This document shows positions 17,301-25,119 of a stretch of DNA of 64,000 nt, one piece after another. The position numbers and the translations under genes are program-made. This stretch comes from G963669295 sp963669295 (GTDB taxonomy: Bacteria > Bacteroidota > Bacteroidia > Flavobacteriales_D > CALLUQ01). The stretch covers positions 5,394,001 through 5,458,000 of the forward strand of contig OY769938.1 in the NCBI GenBank assembly GCA_963669295.1, written 5' to 3'. Each line of letters opens with the position of its first letter. Position 1 is the stretch's first letter. The notes below the pieces were generated by a model. It saw only the letters and a list, made by a program, of their open reading frames with translations. It had not been told where the DNA came from and did not search any database.

Positions 17301-19247
17301 ATTGGTGGTTTTAAAAGAAGCGTCAACAATGAGGGCCTCTTCGGTGCTTACCGCATGGCTATGCAGGGTGGTGCCGTTCAGTTGGTAATACATGGTATCG
17401 GCCACCCGTTCGATGCGTACCACATCGTTTTTCGAGTAGTTGCTCAAAAAAGTGGTGGTGCCCGATTGGGTGTAGTACAAATCGGCCAGGGAGCCAAAGT
17501 ACAGGCCGTACTTCATTTCGGTCCACGCATGGCCCTGGTTGTCGTAGGTAGAAAAGCCGAGTACTTTTACCTTGTTGGTGCTTACCACCTGGTATTCTAC
17601 CCACCCATCGTTGTTTTTGTGCAACACATTGGTGGAGGAAGCTCCGGAGTTCCATAGGCTGGAGCTGGCGGTGTTGTTGTCGAGCACCCCCGTTTGGTTG
17701 GTGTCGCACAGCACCAGGTTTTCCCACTGCACGTTGTATCCTACACTGTATTGGCGCTGCACAGTGTTTTTTTTGCGGTCGCTCACGGTGATGGTGTGTA
17801 CAGCCACCTCCAGGCTGTCGGGGTCTTGTTCGGTATGAGCCGAAGGACTCCAACTGTAAGTGTAGGGCGAAGCAGCCCCTTCCACGGTAAGGTCGATGTC
17901 GCCTCCCAGGGGAGTGTTGCCTGCTACAGCATTGGTAACGGTGGCGCTGAGCTTGAACCCCGGAGGGAAGGAGCAACGCACATGCTCGAAGTCGCCATCC
18001 TTGGTGGCCATCGAGGCGTCTACCACCATGGTTTCGGTGGCAGGGGCAGCGGTAATGCGCAAGGTGGTGCCGTTGCGTTTGTAGTACACAAAGTCGCCAT
18101 CGCGCTCCACGCGCAACACGTCTTCTAAGTCGTAATGACTAATAAAGGTGTTGGTGCCCGATTCGGTGGCATAAAGCATGTTGTAGGCACCCATATAAAA
18201 GCCATAGTCAATTTCATCCCAGTCGTAGTCGTGGCTGGCATCTACCGTAAATCCAAAGGCCTTGTTTTTGTTGGTGCTGGCCACCGTGTATTCTACCCAT
18301 CCGTTTTCGTTGGGGTACAGGGTATTGGTAGAAGAGGCACCGGTAAGCCACGAGGCCGAAGTGTTGGTGTTGTTGAGGATGGTGGCGTTGGCAATGGTGT
18401 CGCATTGCGTCATGTTGCGCCATTCTACGTCGTAGCCCACGCCAATGGTGCGGGTCATAGAACGACTGTTGTTGTCGGTAACGGTAACAATATAGCTTTC
18501 TACGCCCAGCGTGTCGATGTCTTGCGAGGTAAAGTTCATGCTCCACCGGTTTTCTTCCCACACATAGGTATAGGGACTGGTTTCACCGGCCACCGTCATG
18601 TCAATTTCTCCTTCGGTGCCGTCAACAGTACCCAGGTTGGTGATGTCGAACTGGATGTCGTAGCCTGCAGGCGAAGAGCATTTAACGTGTTCAAATTGGG
18701 CGTCCTTGGTTTTAAAGGCGGCATCTACCACCAGCGTTTCCATCGAGTCTACAGCCAACGTGCGCTGGGTGGTGCCATTGAGCTTGTAGTAAATGGTGTC
18801 GTTGATCCGCTCAATGCGAATGGTATCGCCATTGGCATAGGTGGTAAGGTTGGCCCCACTGCCCGACTCGGTGTAGTCGAGGTTGCCCCCGGCTACCAAT
18901 ACCACGCCATAGTGAATGTTGTCTTTGTCGTAGTGGTGGTCGGGGTATACCGACAGGCCGATGGCTTTGTTTTTGCCAGTGCCTACGGCAATGTATTCTA
19001 CCCACCCATCCTGGTCGGGGTGCAGCATGTTGGTAGAAGTAGCACCCGATGCCCACAAACTGTTGTTGGGGTGGTCGTTGTCGAGCACATTGGTGGTGGC
19101 GGTATTGGCGTACACCATGTCGCGCCATGTTACATCGTAGCTTTGTGCTGTTGCTGTGGTGCCCCACCAAGTCATTGTAGCGGTGAGTACCAGCGTAATA
19201 ATTCCTTTGAGTTGTATTGCTTTCATAGGGGGTGTGTTGTGCTTCAT
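11367..19247 (-). CDS. secreted Rhs-repeat protein with variable C-terminal toxin tip (2626 aa)
   Basis: The signal peptide is clear (ITLVLTATMTWWGTTATAQ). Three N-terminal repeats of about 235 aa begin YDVTWRDM, YDVEWRNM and YNVQWENL; each joins a lectin-like segment to an SprB/PKD-like module, and a fourth module follows. Next comes a DUF6443-like segment (FLDRLGRLEQTQTNDF) and many YD-type repeats forming the Rhs shell. The Rhs-associated core ends with YDPRIGRWLNPDPLG and NNPVSFIDPTGG near residue 2295. The last ~320 residues are the tip: a linker, then a toxin domain from KREITVLGKYPQY to EKGYKLSKDGTQLIK. I cannot name the toxin activity. The frame extends to 19295, but the ATG at 19247, 7 nt after the previous stop, is preferred (19226 is also possible). 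The putative immunity gene follows. Confidence 0.9.
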   Translation of the reverse strand: MKHNTPPMKAIQLKGIITLVLTATMTWWGTTATAQSYDVTWRDMVYANTATTNVLDNDHPNNSLWASGATSTNMLHPDQDGWVEYIAVGTGKNKAIGLSVYPDHHYDKDNIHYGVVLVAGGNLDYTESGSGANLTTYANGDTIRIERINDTIYYKLNGTTQRTLAVDSMETLVVDAAFKTKDAQFEHVKCSSPAGYDIQFDITNLGTVDGTEGEIDMTVAGETSPYTYVWEENRWSMNFTSQDIDTLGVESYIVTVTDNNSRSMTRTIGVGYDVEWRNMTQCDTIANATILNNTNTSASWLTGASSTNTLYPNENGWVEYTVASTNKNKAFGFTVDASHDYDWDEIDYGFYMGAYNMLYATESGTNTFISHYDLEDVLRVERDGDFVYYKRNGTTLRITAAPATETMVVDASMATKDGDFEHVRCSFPPGFKLSATVTNAVAGNTPLGGDIDLTVEGAASPYTYSWSPSAHTEQDPDSLEVAVHTITVSDRKKNTVQRQYSVGYNVQWENLVLCDTNQTGVLDNNTASSSLWNSGASSTNVLHKNNDGWVEYQVVSTNKVKVLGFSTYDNQGHAWTEMKYGLYFGSLADLYYTQSGTTTFLSNYSKNDVVRIERVADTMYYQLNGTTLHSHAVSTEEALIVDASFKTTNGDFEYVRASFLPYDVRATYTQCDYSLYEPYKAFITIEPTGFKPFTYSWNTGATTATIDSLAAGNYSVTVKDSLNSDSVTFDFVVGSELDLVDLVGATYENGVLTKTAADGYGNAGASAQNFIAADEEGALAMEVADTTSELALGLSDSNPDEKYDSTLYAAVIDDGVLYTYIKGHTTGTLPVAKDASNDTIKVQAGDWIKVERDTTGSGNNQKIQFTYNGYAYYTYSDTGQYRDLVVDIALGRSGAKINRLVGTFTEGKVPQTLDCDARNKRNSYTTYIYDGSGNVVGETHQFLDRLGRLEQTQTNDFENNLVLVNQTVFDQHGRSILQTLPAPVYKGSTNCYKYKFITNPSGQQYSYNDFDLTNKNGDGGEAFNPLAVNNVVKSSVGWYYSNNNSEEAFVAATTHPYSRVEYHHDPLGRPKAIAGVGEHHAIGSNHETKLFYVGNAYELRYIFGSAVDEARKTVTVDAEGLTQITYTNLEGHPIATAFSGLTHSCGNKLVKRTLEYSGTRSVDFHLPAATNSTLKLVQNTAMGCTDVSYLTYTITDLDSGKELVAGTDYTVSGTTSRTFTFLGDYATGDHYYRFSFDYSNHYIDNVFWATYVPPATPPSPTLYYSLDYSQWTVNFYDDKGLLEKTLEPERVQCGLIPGGNNGNEDVVNHYEYLMSAYDIPNDEFDVGQSMKDLTITGNGQPLVAQYISLKPMAWAKPIDVPVDNDGLLIYGANDICDTSTVTFDAPTDVDPRGGLISDIVEYLGGDVPVGIALDDKSIGLTSALAKGGFKQEDPYGGQVNPDCELLLHCFNGIQDCNETAVDIGGNCQNTSCFQVPPHRFATYRYVFELVGVNGGSETAINDADGNPVEWEFTPELYQTCACEFFWAYDYGYGPEITLNYDDDLAAYSQVRVNLKSVAAKVEPDADFINIDLNKFEHELAKYFGFKLFHTYREEDHLTPVAPPVTPDHQTVFAYNDLLQLTSSNNTDEGLTEYVYDTQGQLRFSQNAQQAIDDHFSYTHYDRYGRVVETGEYQSTSSNYLFQNDAGTYTITSPNRPVTDVLDKQDGLEDQFCYDQNFTVYDSVDASPGWPGALSGYAQTYVLGRVSKTWNDESTTWYSYDELGRLRWTIQHLAGLNDYKTVQYTYDFNGNLLQTNYQEEVSAEAFYHHYEYDANLRLTNVTTSEDGVVGTADQRAAYDYYQHGALKRTEIDDQLQGIDYVYTINGWLKGINAPDMDNRDPGLDGYTSAPTTGAAPRTAHNSFEKDVFGFTIDYFSGDYQRQHTYVQTMDLPKVGGGHETGQYNGNIKSIRWRTRSELNAATPEHEGSLLAYTYEYDALNRLTDAEFGTISNNGSQNANIQQAGTYEGPTFANSNDFKVSGITYDLNGNIESLERDGNSTSGLAMDDLDYHYNTLNNQLTYVSDAVGSVSYDDIESQGTSNYTYNAIGQVTGNAKDDDYFEYDVYGMVTTIKQQGGTLKAAFVYDENGNRAIKKIYDGSGNIEKEIFYVRDAAGNVLSVYEQTHPGGTPSGIGQTDVTIYGASRIGFFNKDDDKSRYELTDHIGNVRAVIDGALDGNGDVQLLDMNDFYPYGMPLPGRSITGSPAHQYTVGGQERLENSAYIDFPLRQYDPRIGRWLNPDPLGQHISPYLAMSNNPVSFIDPTGGNDEAIHDDDGMWNDGGGWSIQTLWLLSNFDGSYEEMAAWMEKELGFGFSNERGEFGYYIDYNGVLVRDGKYSFKSFAAVSEWVKLNGAKMGMYFYQNTIGAYNRGIDRGAMNALEGSADFIAGFFTGESWGQSMYATNTTAAMISDPDYALQVAMTSFKAADWWNRATVNDLTFGEVGEAQGMIGSMVVESMLLSKGASMLKSTGLAKRFGNFGKLEAGEAVSASKREITVLGKYPQYIELARKLNARRFNIPTDIWNKMTPAQQWSANVKFLDRAIARGDRFVLANPVDNITKVSGYFRRELEYLIEKGYKLSKDGTQLIK

Positions 19248-19254
19248 GGTGATG

Positions 19255-19644
19255 TTATTCTTCGCGTAATACAGTAGAGTTGTTGCCTTGTGCATCGGTT
19301 ACCCAGGCTTCGCAGTAGCTAAGTACCGGTCCGGGCAGGTGCCCGAAGTTGATGGTGATGGTGCTGCCTTGCTTGCTCACCGTGTAGGCGGCATGCGGTT
19401 CGGGGTAGGCGTAGTTGATGGTGTATTCATACACTTCGGGCTGCGCATCGATAATGAGTTCGAGCTTTACCGATAGCCATTCCACCTCACCGGGGTTGGG
19501 CAGGGTAACCACCGCTGCTACGGTGCTTTCGATGTGGTTGGGGTGGGCAGTAATGTGCACCTCCAACTGGGTGGGAGCTGCTGGTGTTTGCGCTCCAGCG
19601 AGGGTAGTCGCCAACAGGCATAATATGAAGCAAATTGTTTTCAT
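19255..19644 (-). CDS. small secreted protein between the two Rhs genes (129 aa)
   Basis: The protein starts with a clear signal peptide (MKTICFILCLLATTLAGAQ) and continues as a ~110-residue beta-rich domain including HITAHPNHIESTVAAVVTLP and VEWLSVKLELII, ending in TDAQGNNSTVLREE. I do not recognise the family. It is 23 nt downstream of the 1479-aa Rhs-like partner gene and 7 nt upstream of the likely start of the large Rhs gene, so it is part of the same operon and exported like its neighbours. It could be a periplasmic or surface accessory factor for display or processing of the Rhs proteins; nothing in the sequence proves this. Confidence 0.75.
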   Translation of the reverse strand: MKTICFILCLLATTLAGAQTPAAPTQLEVHITAHPNHIESTVAAVVTLPNPGEVEWLSVKLELIIDAQPEVYEYTINYAYPEPHAAYTVSKQGSTITINFGHLPGPVLSYCEAWVTDAQGNNSTVLREE

Positions 19645-19667
19645 GATAAAAAGGATATGGCGTTCGT

Positions 19668-22600
19668 TTATTGGTCTTTAGCAAATTCGTAGCTGATGCT
19701 GCTGGTAATTTTTTCTCCTGCTTCGGTTTCCACATAGGTGTTGATGAGGGTGCCTGCATCGTCGTACTCGTAGCGGGTAAAGAAGTTTTCGTTGCCCAGC
19801 ACGTGGGTCACCAGTCCGCGACGCTCGTCGTACACATAACCGGTTACAGGGGCATCGATGGGGTGTACCCTAAAGTCGTCGAAGTAGGCGTTGTTGCCGG
19901 TGCTTCCCGCATCGGGGTTGTAGAGGTATACCCGCACATCGTTGTTGCCCGTTCCTCCGGTCGATACATAGTCTTCGGGCAGGTGGAAGGTGAGGGTAAG
20001 CAAGATCCACTCCCCTACTTTCACCGCGTTGGCATCGTCTTTCCTTATTTGGTGGAAGTCGGTGTACTGGCCTCCATCGTCGCTGCCGTCGATGTCGGCA
20101 ATGAGCTTGGCATCGGCGGGGGTGTCTTCATGTACCCATACGCTGGCGCGGTAGGTACGGCCGGTGTGAATGCCGTGGGCAATTTTTAGTCCGTTGCGGT
20201 CTTCTTCCAACACTTGTTGCTTGAAGGAGGGGCCGTATTTGCCGGAGCCAACGTTGGCCACGTAGTTGCCCGTGTGGGCGGTTACATTGGCATCGGAAGC
20301 GTGTTGCATCTGGCCTTTCGACACTTCGCCTTCAAAGTAAATGGTGCCCCCGGGACTGCCCACATCAATGGTGCTTTCAAAGCTGGTGTGGGTAAAGCTG
20401 GGGTAGTTGCAGTTGGTCACTGCCGCTGTTTTAAAGCGGTTGTCGTAACCAAACTTCGAGGCCGCATGGTAGTTTTTCATGTCTTTTTGGTCGTACACCA
20501 AATCGCGGTCGCCCATCAGCATGAGCTCGCCCACCTGTTTCCAGTTGGCGGTGCTGGCCTCGCCGTTGTAGGTGTAGGTTTGCTCTGGCGCCCAAATGGT
20601 GGTGAGCGTATCGCGGATGTAACGGTCGGTACCGGTATCGTACACGCGGTACACATGCTCATCGTCCCACACGGTGTGCGATCCGGCAGTGAGTACGGTG
20701 CCGCGGGTCACTTTTTCAGTTTCCACAGGCAGCAAAATGTTTTGGTAGGCAGGGTCTACCGTTTTGGCCCCCATGGCGCTGTAGCTGTTGTTGCGAAAGG
20801 CAGGGCTTACCTCCAACGTGGTGTTGGGGCCGGTAGGGTCGGTAATCACCGTTTTGGTGGGTACCCCGGTAAGGGCATCGCGCTCGCTGTAAGTGGTGTA
20901 GGTGGTAAGGCCATCCTGGCGGGTAATTTTACGACGCAGCTGGTTTTGGTAGCGTCGTTTGAAGAAGGTGGTGCTGAACTGGTCGTCGCTGTCTACCCAA
21001 AAGCGTTTGAAAAACACTTCTTCTACCCGTGCTTTTTTGTCGAGCAGGCGGCCGTATTCAAATTCGGTGGAAGCCAGCTCAGTGCCGTGCTTGTCGTGGT
21101 GCGCCACCTTGCGCACCTGGCCGTAGTTGCTGTTGTCTTCGTCGCATACCACTACTTCACAATGGTAGGTCACATTATTGAAGCCGGGATATCCCGAAGT
21201 TAAATCCTCCTGGTTGATATCGGGATGCGAAGTAACGTTGTTCGCATTGATCCGCGTAATGGAAAACGGATCGCGGTAGTTGTTGAAGTGGTAGGCAGTG
21301 CTGCCCAGCAAATCGTTGTTATCACCCACAAAGCGCAGGTGGGTATTCGAATAGCCTACCATGGGCGGTAAGGCATGGCGGTCGCCTCCTGCTTTAGAAA
21401 ATTTGAGCGTGCCAAATTCGGTGTGCGAAAACACATCGGGTTCGGTGGTGCAAATGCCTTCGGTGTATAGCGGTTGTAAGCGATAGCGTTCACCGGTTAC
21501 GGGTTCTTCAATGTTAATTTCTTTCACCCGCAATCCACCGCCATACACGCTGTCGAGATGAATTTTTAACCAGCCGTAGCCGTTCACCTGGTTAAAGGAG
21601 GTGGTGCCACAGCCATCACACATGCTGGCAGCACTATGGGCTTCGATAACACCACCGTCTACCTCCCCGGTAAAGTTGCCGTCGTTAAAGGCTTCGGTGC
21701 AATTGCTATTGTTACCGCAAGTGTATTGAAAGTACAAACTGCTGTTGTTCACCCCTGGGCCATCCAAAATGGTGAGGCCATCGTCGTCGTGCAGTTCCAG
21801 GGTCACCCATTTATAATTGCTACCAAACGTAACGTCCTTGAGGCGAAACATGCGCTCCGGGGCCGCGGGCATTTTCGAGGCGGAGTTGTACCCTACCCCT
21901 ACGTATACATCGCTTTCGTATTCCACGTTAATGGTGCTGCCCATGGGGGTATGAATTTTACTGAGCGACCAGGCATCTACCGCACTGTGCGAACCTGCTA
22001 CCCCACCCACATCAGGGGTGGTATAGCCGCGCTTTACATTGGTGTCGAAATCGCGCTTGTGGTAGCCGAAATAGTCTTTTTGTTCGTGGTTGTAATCGGG
22101 GTTGGCAGCGTTGTATTCAAAGTCGGTAGCCGGGTAAATGGTATCGTGTGCATGCTCGTAGGTGGCAATGCTGGTTAAGGTGAGCTTGCCCCCTGTAGTT
22201 ACGGTTTGGCTGCTTACTTCGTGGTATACATCCAGTACAAGACCAAAGTCTACCGTACCGGTATTGGTGGTATTGTTGATGTTGTTGTACACCCCTTTGC
22301 AGAGGTCGTAGCTGTAGGCAAATTCTACCGTTTTCAACGAGACCGCTTCAATGGCGGTCCGGTCCTGGCTGTACTGTTCGGCATTGATGGTATTTTCTAC
22401 AATGTCGTTGGTTAAGCCGGCATATTCGGTGGGGTTCAGCTCGTCGGCATGGTCAAACCAACTGCCGTTGATGTCGTCGTTGTCGAGCAGCACAATTTTA
22501 TCCAACCGCAACTTGGGCACTTCGTTCACGTCGTGGGCATCCATGCGCACGTCTTTAACAAAGTAGGCCGTTTGGGTAGCAGTTTTAATGGTGTTGAGGT

Positions 22601-24107
22601 AGTACAACTGGGTGGTGCCTTCGGTAACCGTACCCTGCCGGCCATAGTCGTCTGCCTGAGGTTCTTCTTTGTATTGCTGAGGGTGGCGCTTGTCGATCAA
22701 GTCGTAGTGGTAGCCGTAAAACGGACTGCGCCACTTAAAGTCGTCGAGCCACAAGCTGTAGTCGAGGGCCATCCAAAAGCCGGTGTCGCCTGCATCGGCC
22801 ACACCGTTGTTGTTGGCATCTACATAGTCGATGCCGGTAATGGCAGTGAGCTTCCAACTGTAAGCAAACCGGGCGTTCTTGGTATAGGTGTTGAGTTCGC
22901 CAACGCCGGCACCGGTTTTCATGTTAAAGCTGTCGTCGAGGTCGAAGGTGCTTACTTTTTCATCGAGCGAATAAGCGGGCAAGGCATAGTGATAGGTAAT
23001 GCCCGAAGGGTTGGTGATGCGAAAGGCTCCAATGCCATCGGGATCGTATTGGTTGGCATCGTCGCGATCGCCACTTCCAGCCACCACTTCAAAGTCTAAA
23101 AAGCCATCTATTTCATCGGAAGCAGTCCCCCCCTGCCCGTTCACATAATGATGGTGGTTGCGAATTTCCTGGTTGGTGAAGTATTCGATGTAGTTGGCCC
23201 CCCACATGGTATTTTCACCATTGGTATTGGTATAGTCGCCCGTGTATTTGGTGATTTTGTTTGCGTCGTAAGCCGACCAGTCTTTGGTAAGGTTAAAAGG
23301 GGTTTTAAAGGCATAGTAAGCCGTGTTGGTCGCCAGTTGCAAGTAGCTGTAGGTGAGCTCGGTAGCAAATTCGTTGAGCGTAGCATCGTAATCGCTGTGC
23401 CCGTAATATGGGGCGCTAATTTGGGCGCAAGGTTCGTTGCGGAATCGAAAGGTAGGGCGTTGGGTAAACGCCTGGTGGTAGGGGTCGTTCCCTGAGCCGG
23501 CAAACACCACGTCGCTAAAATTCTTATGCTCCATATAAGCATATTCAAACAGGTTGGGGTTGATTTCGCCACTGATGCCGGGACCACTTACGAAGTAAGC
23601 ATCGTAATCGGGGGCTTCAAACATGCTTTCGCCCGGCCCTACAAAACGGTCGCTTTGGTAGGTGTCCATGGCATGGCCGGTATTCAAGTAATCGTAATCC
23701 TTGAAATGCACCGGGCCATAGAAATCGGTTGTCTCGGTCGTTTGTGCAGCAGCAGTGGTTCCGTCATACGTTTTGTGCTCCAACGTTTCGTCTTTCCAGT
23801 CGTCGGCCACGCCATTGGTTTGTCGGCGTATTTCACCGATGTTGAGGTCCCACCCCAGGCCTACCCAGCTGGCTTCCTGGTTGGTTTTAATGCCGGCGGT
23901 ATAATTCACCTGAATGGGGAAATTTTCGCCATTGGGTCCGGTAATATTCAGCAGGGGAACCTGGTAGTTAAAATCGCCCGTAAACGGGTTGATGTGGTTG
24001 GCCAATTCTTGTGCCACACTGGTTTGTTGCGCGTGTGTGGTATGCGCGAAAAAGGCCAACAGTATACTGCACAGGCCTACCAAAAAGGATGCTTTCATTC
24101 GATTCAT
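19668..24107 (-). CDS. secreted Rhs-like partner protein (1479 aa)
   Basis: It begins MNRMKASFLVGLCSILLAFF with a signal peptide ending near TTHAQ. The mature N-terminus, HINPFTGDFNYQVPLLNITG and NYTAGIKTNQEASWVGLGWD, is the standard opening of Bacteroidota Rhs-associated proteins related to the SpvB/TcdB shell. The end (VTGYVYDERRGLVTHVLGNE, FFTRYEYDDAGTLINTYVE) has YD-repeat character but stops without the Rhs core motif or a toxin tip. A carbohydrate-binding-like module is suggested around residues 1240-1410 (TGRTYRASVWVHEDT to NAYFDDFRVHP). In related loci such a protein is encoded just before the toxin-bearing Rhs protein, with which it could form the encapsulating shell (inference). It is first in the four-gene operon; no clean promoter box was found upstream. 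Confidence 0.85.
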   Translation of the reverse strand: MNRMKASFLVGLCSILLAFFAHTTHAQQTSVAQELANHINPFTGDFNYQVPLLNITGPNGENFPIQVNYTAGIKTNQEASWVGLGWDLNIGEIRRQTNGVADDWKDETLEHKTYDGTTAAAQTTETTDFYGPVHFKDYDYLNTGHAMDTYQSDRFVGPGESMFEAPDYDAYFVSGPGISGEINPNLFEYAYMEHKNFSDVVFAGSGNDPYHQAFTQRPTFRFRNEPCAQISAPYYGHSDYDATLNEFATELTYSYLQLATNTAYYAFKTPFNLTKDWSAYDANKITKYTGDYTNTNGENTMWGANYIEYFTNQEIRNHHHYVNGQGGTASDEIDGFLDFEVVAGSGDRDDANQYDPDGIGAFRITNPSGITYHYALPAYSLDEKVSTFDLDDSFNMKTGAGVGELNTYTKNARFAYSWKLTAITGIDYVDANNNGVADAGDTGFWMALDYSLWLDDFKWRSPFYGYHYDLIDKRHPQQYKEEPQADDYGRQGTVTEGTTQLYYLNTIKTATQTAYFVKDVRMDAHDVNEVPKLRLDKIVLLDNDDINGSWFDHADELNPTEYAGLTNDIVENTINAEQYSQDRTAIEAVSLKTVEFAYSYDLCKGVYNNINNTTNTGTVDFGLVLDVYHEVSSQTVTTGGKLTLTSIATYEHAHDTIYPATDFEYNAANPDYNHEQKDYFGYHKRDFDTNVKRGYTTPDVGGVAGSHSAVDAWSLSKIHTPMGSTINVEYESDVYVGVGYNSASKMPAAPERMFRLKDVTFGSNYKWVTLELHDDDGLTILDGPGVNNSSLYFQYTCGNNSNCTEAFNDGNFTGEVDGGVIEAHSAASMCDGCGTTSFNQVNGYGWLKIHLDSVYGGGLRVKEINIEEPVTGERYRLQPLYTEGICTTEPDVFSHTEFGTLKFSKAGGDRHALPPMVGYSNTHLRFVGDNNDLLGSTAYHFNNYRDPFSITRINANNVTSHPDINQEDLTSGYPGFNNVTYHCEVVVCDEDNSNYGQVRKVAHHDKHGTELASTEFEYGRLLDKKARVEEVFFKRFWVDSDDQFSTTFFKRRYQNQLRRKITRQDGLTTYTTYSERDALTGVPTKTVITDPTGPNTTLEVSPAFRNNSYSAMGAKTVDPAYQNILLPVETEKVTRGTVLTAGSHTVWDDEHVYRVYDTGTDRYIRDTLTTIWAPEQTYTYNGEASTANWKQVGELMLMGDRDLVYDQKDMKNYHAASKFGYDNRFKTAAVTNCNYPSFTHTSFESTIDVGSPGGTIYFEGEVSKGQMQHASDANVTAHTGNYVANVGSGKYGPSFKQQVLEEDRNGLKIAHGIHTGRTYRASVWVHEDTPADAKLIADIDGSDDGGQYTDFHQIRKDDANAVKVGEWILLTLTFHLPEDYVSTGGTGNNDVRVYLYNPDAGSTGNNAYFDDFRVHPIDAPVTGYVYDERRGLVTHVLGNENFFTRYEYDDAGTLINTYVETEAGEKITSSISYEFAKDQ

Positions 24108-24309
24108 ATGAATTGTAATTTGTAATGCTTGTATGTCATCGGTTCAAAGGTCTTGCAACTCCTTTTTTTTATCAAAGACACATTTTCTGATTTTGACCTG
24201 TTTTTTTGCGCCCGAAAAATCACAAACAATTAATTGTCAGTCAATTAACCCCTGTTTTATTTTCCGTTTTTGACCTAAAAAGGGGGGGGTATGAGGGGAC
24301 GTGAGGAGG

Positions 24310-24584
24310 CCAGGAAATACACATTAGCACGCGTCATTACGAGGAGTTACGCCTCAGGCGGACGACGAAGTAAGCTCCCAGGGCGCCTTTGCTGGTGCCA
24401 CGATAGCCACCGGGGCGCTTGCGCAGGAGTGTTTGTGAGGGGTGGATGAGGTACCAGGAAATACACATTAGCACGCGTCATTACGAGGAGTTACGCCTCA
24501 GGCGGACGACGAAGTAAGCTCCCAGGGCACCTTTGCTGGTGCCACGATAGCCACCGGGGCGCCTACGCAGGAGTGTTTGTAAGG
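24310..24584 (+). repeat. two 131-bp direct repeats at 144-bp spacing
   Basis: Both copies start CCAGGAAATACACATTAGCA and end near GCAGGAGTGTTTGT, at 24310-24440 and 24454-24584. They share ACGCGTCATTACGAGGAG and a hairpin-forming GCCACGATAGCCACCGGGGC. The first differs by GGGCGCC for GGGCACC and GCTTGCG for GCCTACG. Confidence 0.8.
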
Positions 24585-24596
24585 AGCGAGCATGCA

Positions 24597-25108
24597 GAAG
24601 GGAGTATGCAGGAGTATGCATTAAGATACACGTCTTTGCTGATAATGGACTCCTGCCTGCTCAGGAGTGATGCGAGGAGGGCATGTAGCCCCGATAGCTA
24701 TCGGGGTGCCTACGCAGGAGTGATGTGAGGAGTGAGTATACAGAAGTTAGTAAGGAGCGAGTGTCTGAGTGTTTTGGGTGAACAGCGTGAACACAAAAAG
24801 TATCGAAGACCGAGCGGGAGTGATGTGAGGAGGGAGTATACAGAAGGGAGTATGCAGGAGTATGCAGGAGTATGCATTAAGATACACGTCTTTGCTGATA
24901 ATGGACTCCTGCCTGCGCAGGAGTGATGCGAGGAGGGCATGTAGCCCCGATAGCCATCGGAGTACCTACGCAGGAGTGATGTGAGGAGTGAGTATACAGA
25001 AGTTAGTGAGAAGCGAGTGTCTGAGTGTTTTGGGTGAACAGCGTGAACCCAAAAAGTATCCCTGCCTGTCGGCAGACAGGGAAGACCGAGCGGGAGTGAT
25101 GTGAGGAG
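24597..25108 (+). repeat. tandem duplication with 256-bp period
   Basis: Marker strings recur exactly 256 bp apart: TTAAGATACACGTC at 24621 and 24877, and GTGTCTGAGTG at 24761 and 25017. The second copy contains the 24-nt palindrome at 25059-25082 that the first lacks, and the number of GGAGTATGCA units differs (two against three). Confidence 0.85.
25059..25082. repeat. 24-nt palindromic repeat, copy 2
   Basis: Identical to 7769-7792, with the same left flank (AAAAAGTA) and right flank (GAAGACCGAGCG). Its absence from the first unit of the 256-bp duplication suggests gain or loss as a discrete module. Confidence 0.75.
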
Positions 25109-25119
25109 GTGTTTTATTA

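Larger units (their letters stand above)
24108..25119. repeat. 1-kb gene-free region of tandem and palindromic repeats
   Basis: The first 190 nt upstream of the Rhs-like gene are plain AT-rich sequence that probably contains its promoter. From 24300 onward the region is repeat mosaic: two 131-bp copies at 144-bp spacing (24310-24440, 24454-24584), then two copies of a 256-bp unit (about 24597-24852 and 24853-25108). Modules include ACTCCTGC-n4-GCAGGAGT palindromes (24649-24668, 24905-24924), CCCCGATAGCTATCGGGG-type hairpins and the 24-nt palindrome at 25059-25082. No coding potential was found. Confidence 0.85.

Noticed and set aside
12645..19277. Very long plus-strand frames (up to 506 codons) opposite the Rhs gene
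   Set aside because: They are antisense shadows: low-complexity V/A/G-rich products, no starts with context, and the minus strand carries clear Rhs motifs with a signal peptide.
24108..24300. Promoter for the Rhs operon
   Set aside because: The region is AT-rich and must hold it, but no TAnnTTTG box with a properly spaced -33 element was found, so no site is annotated.
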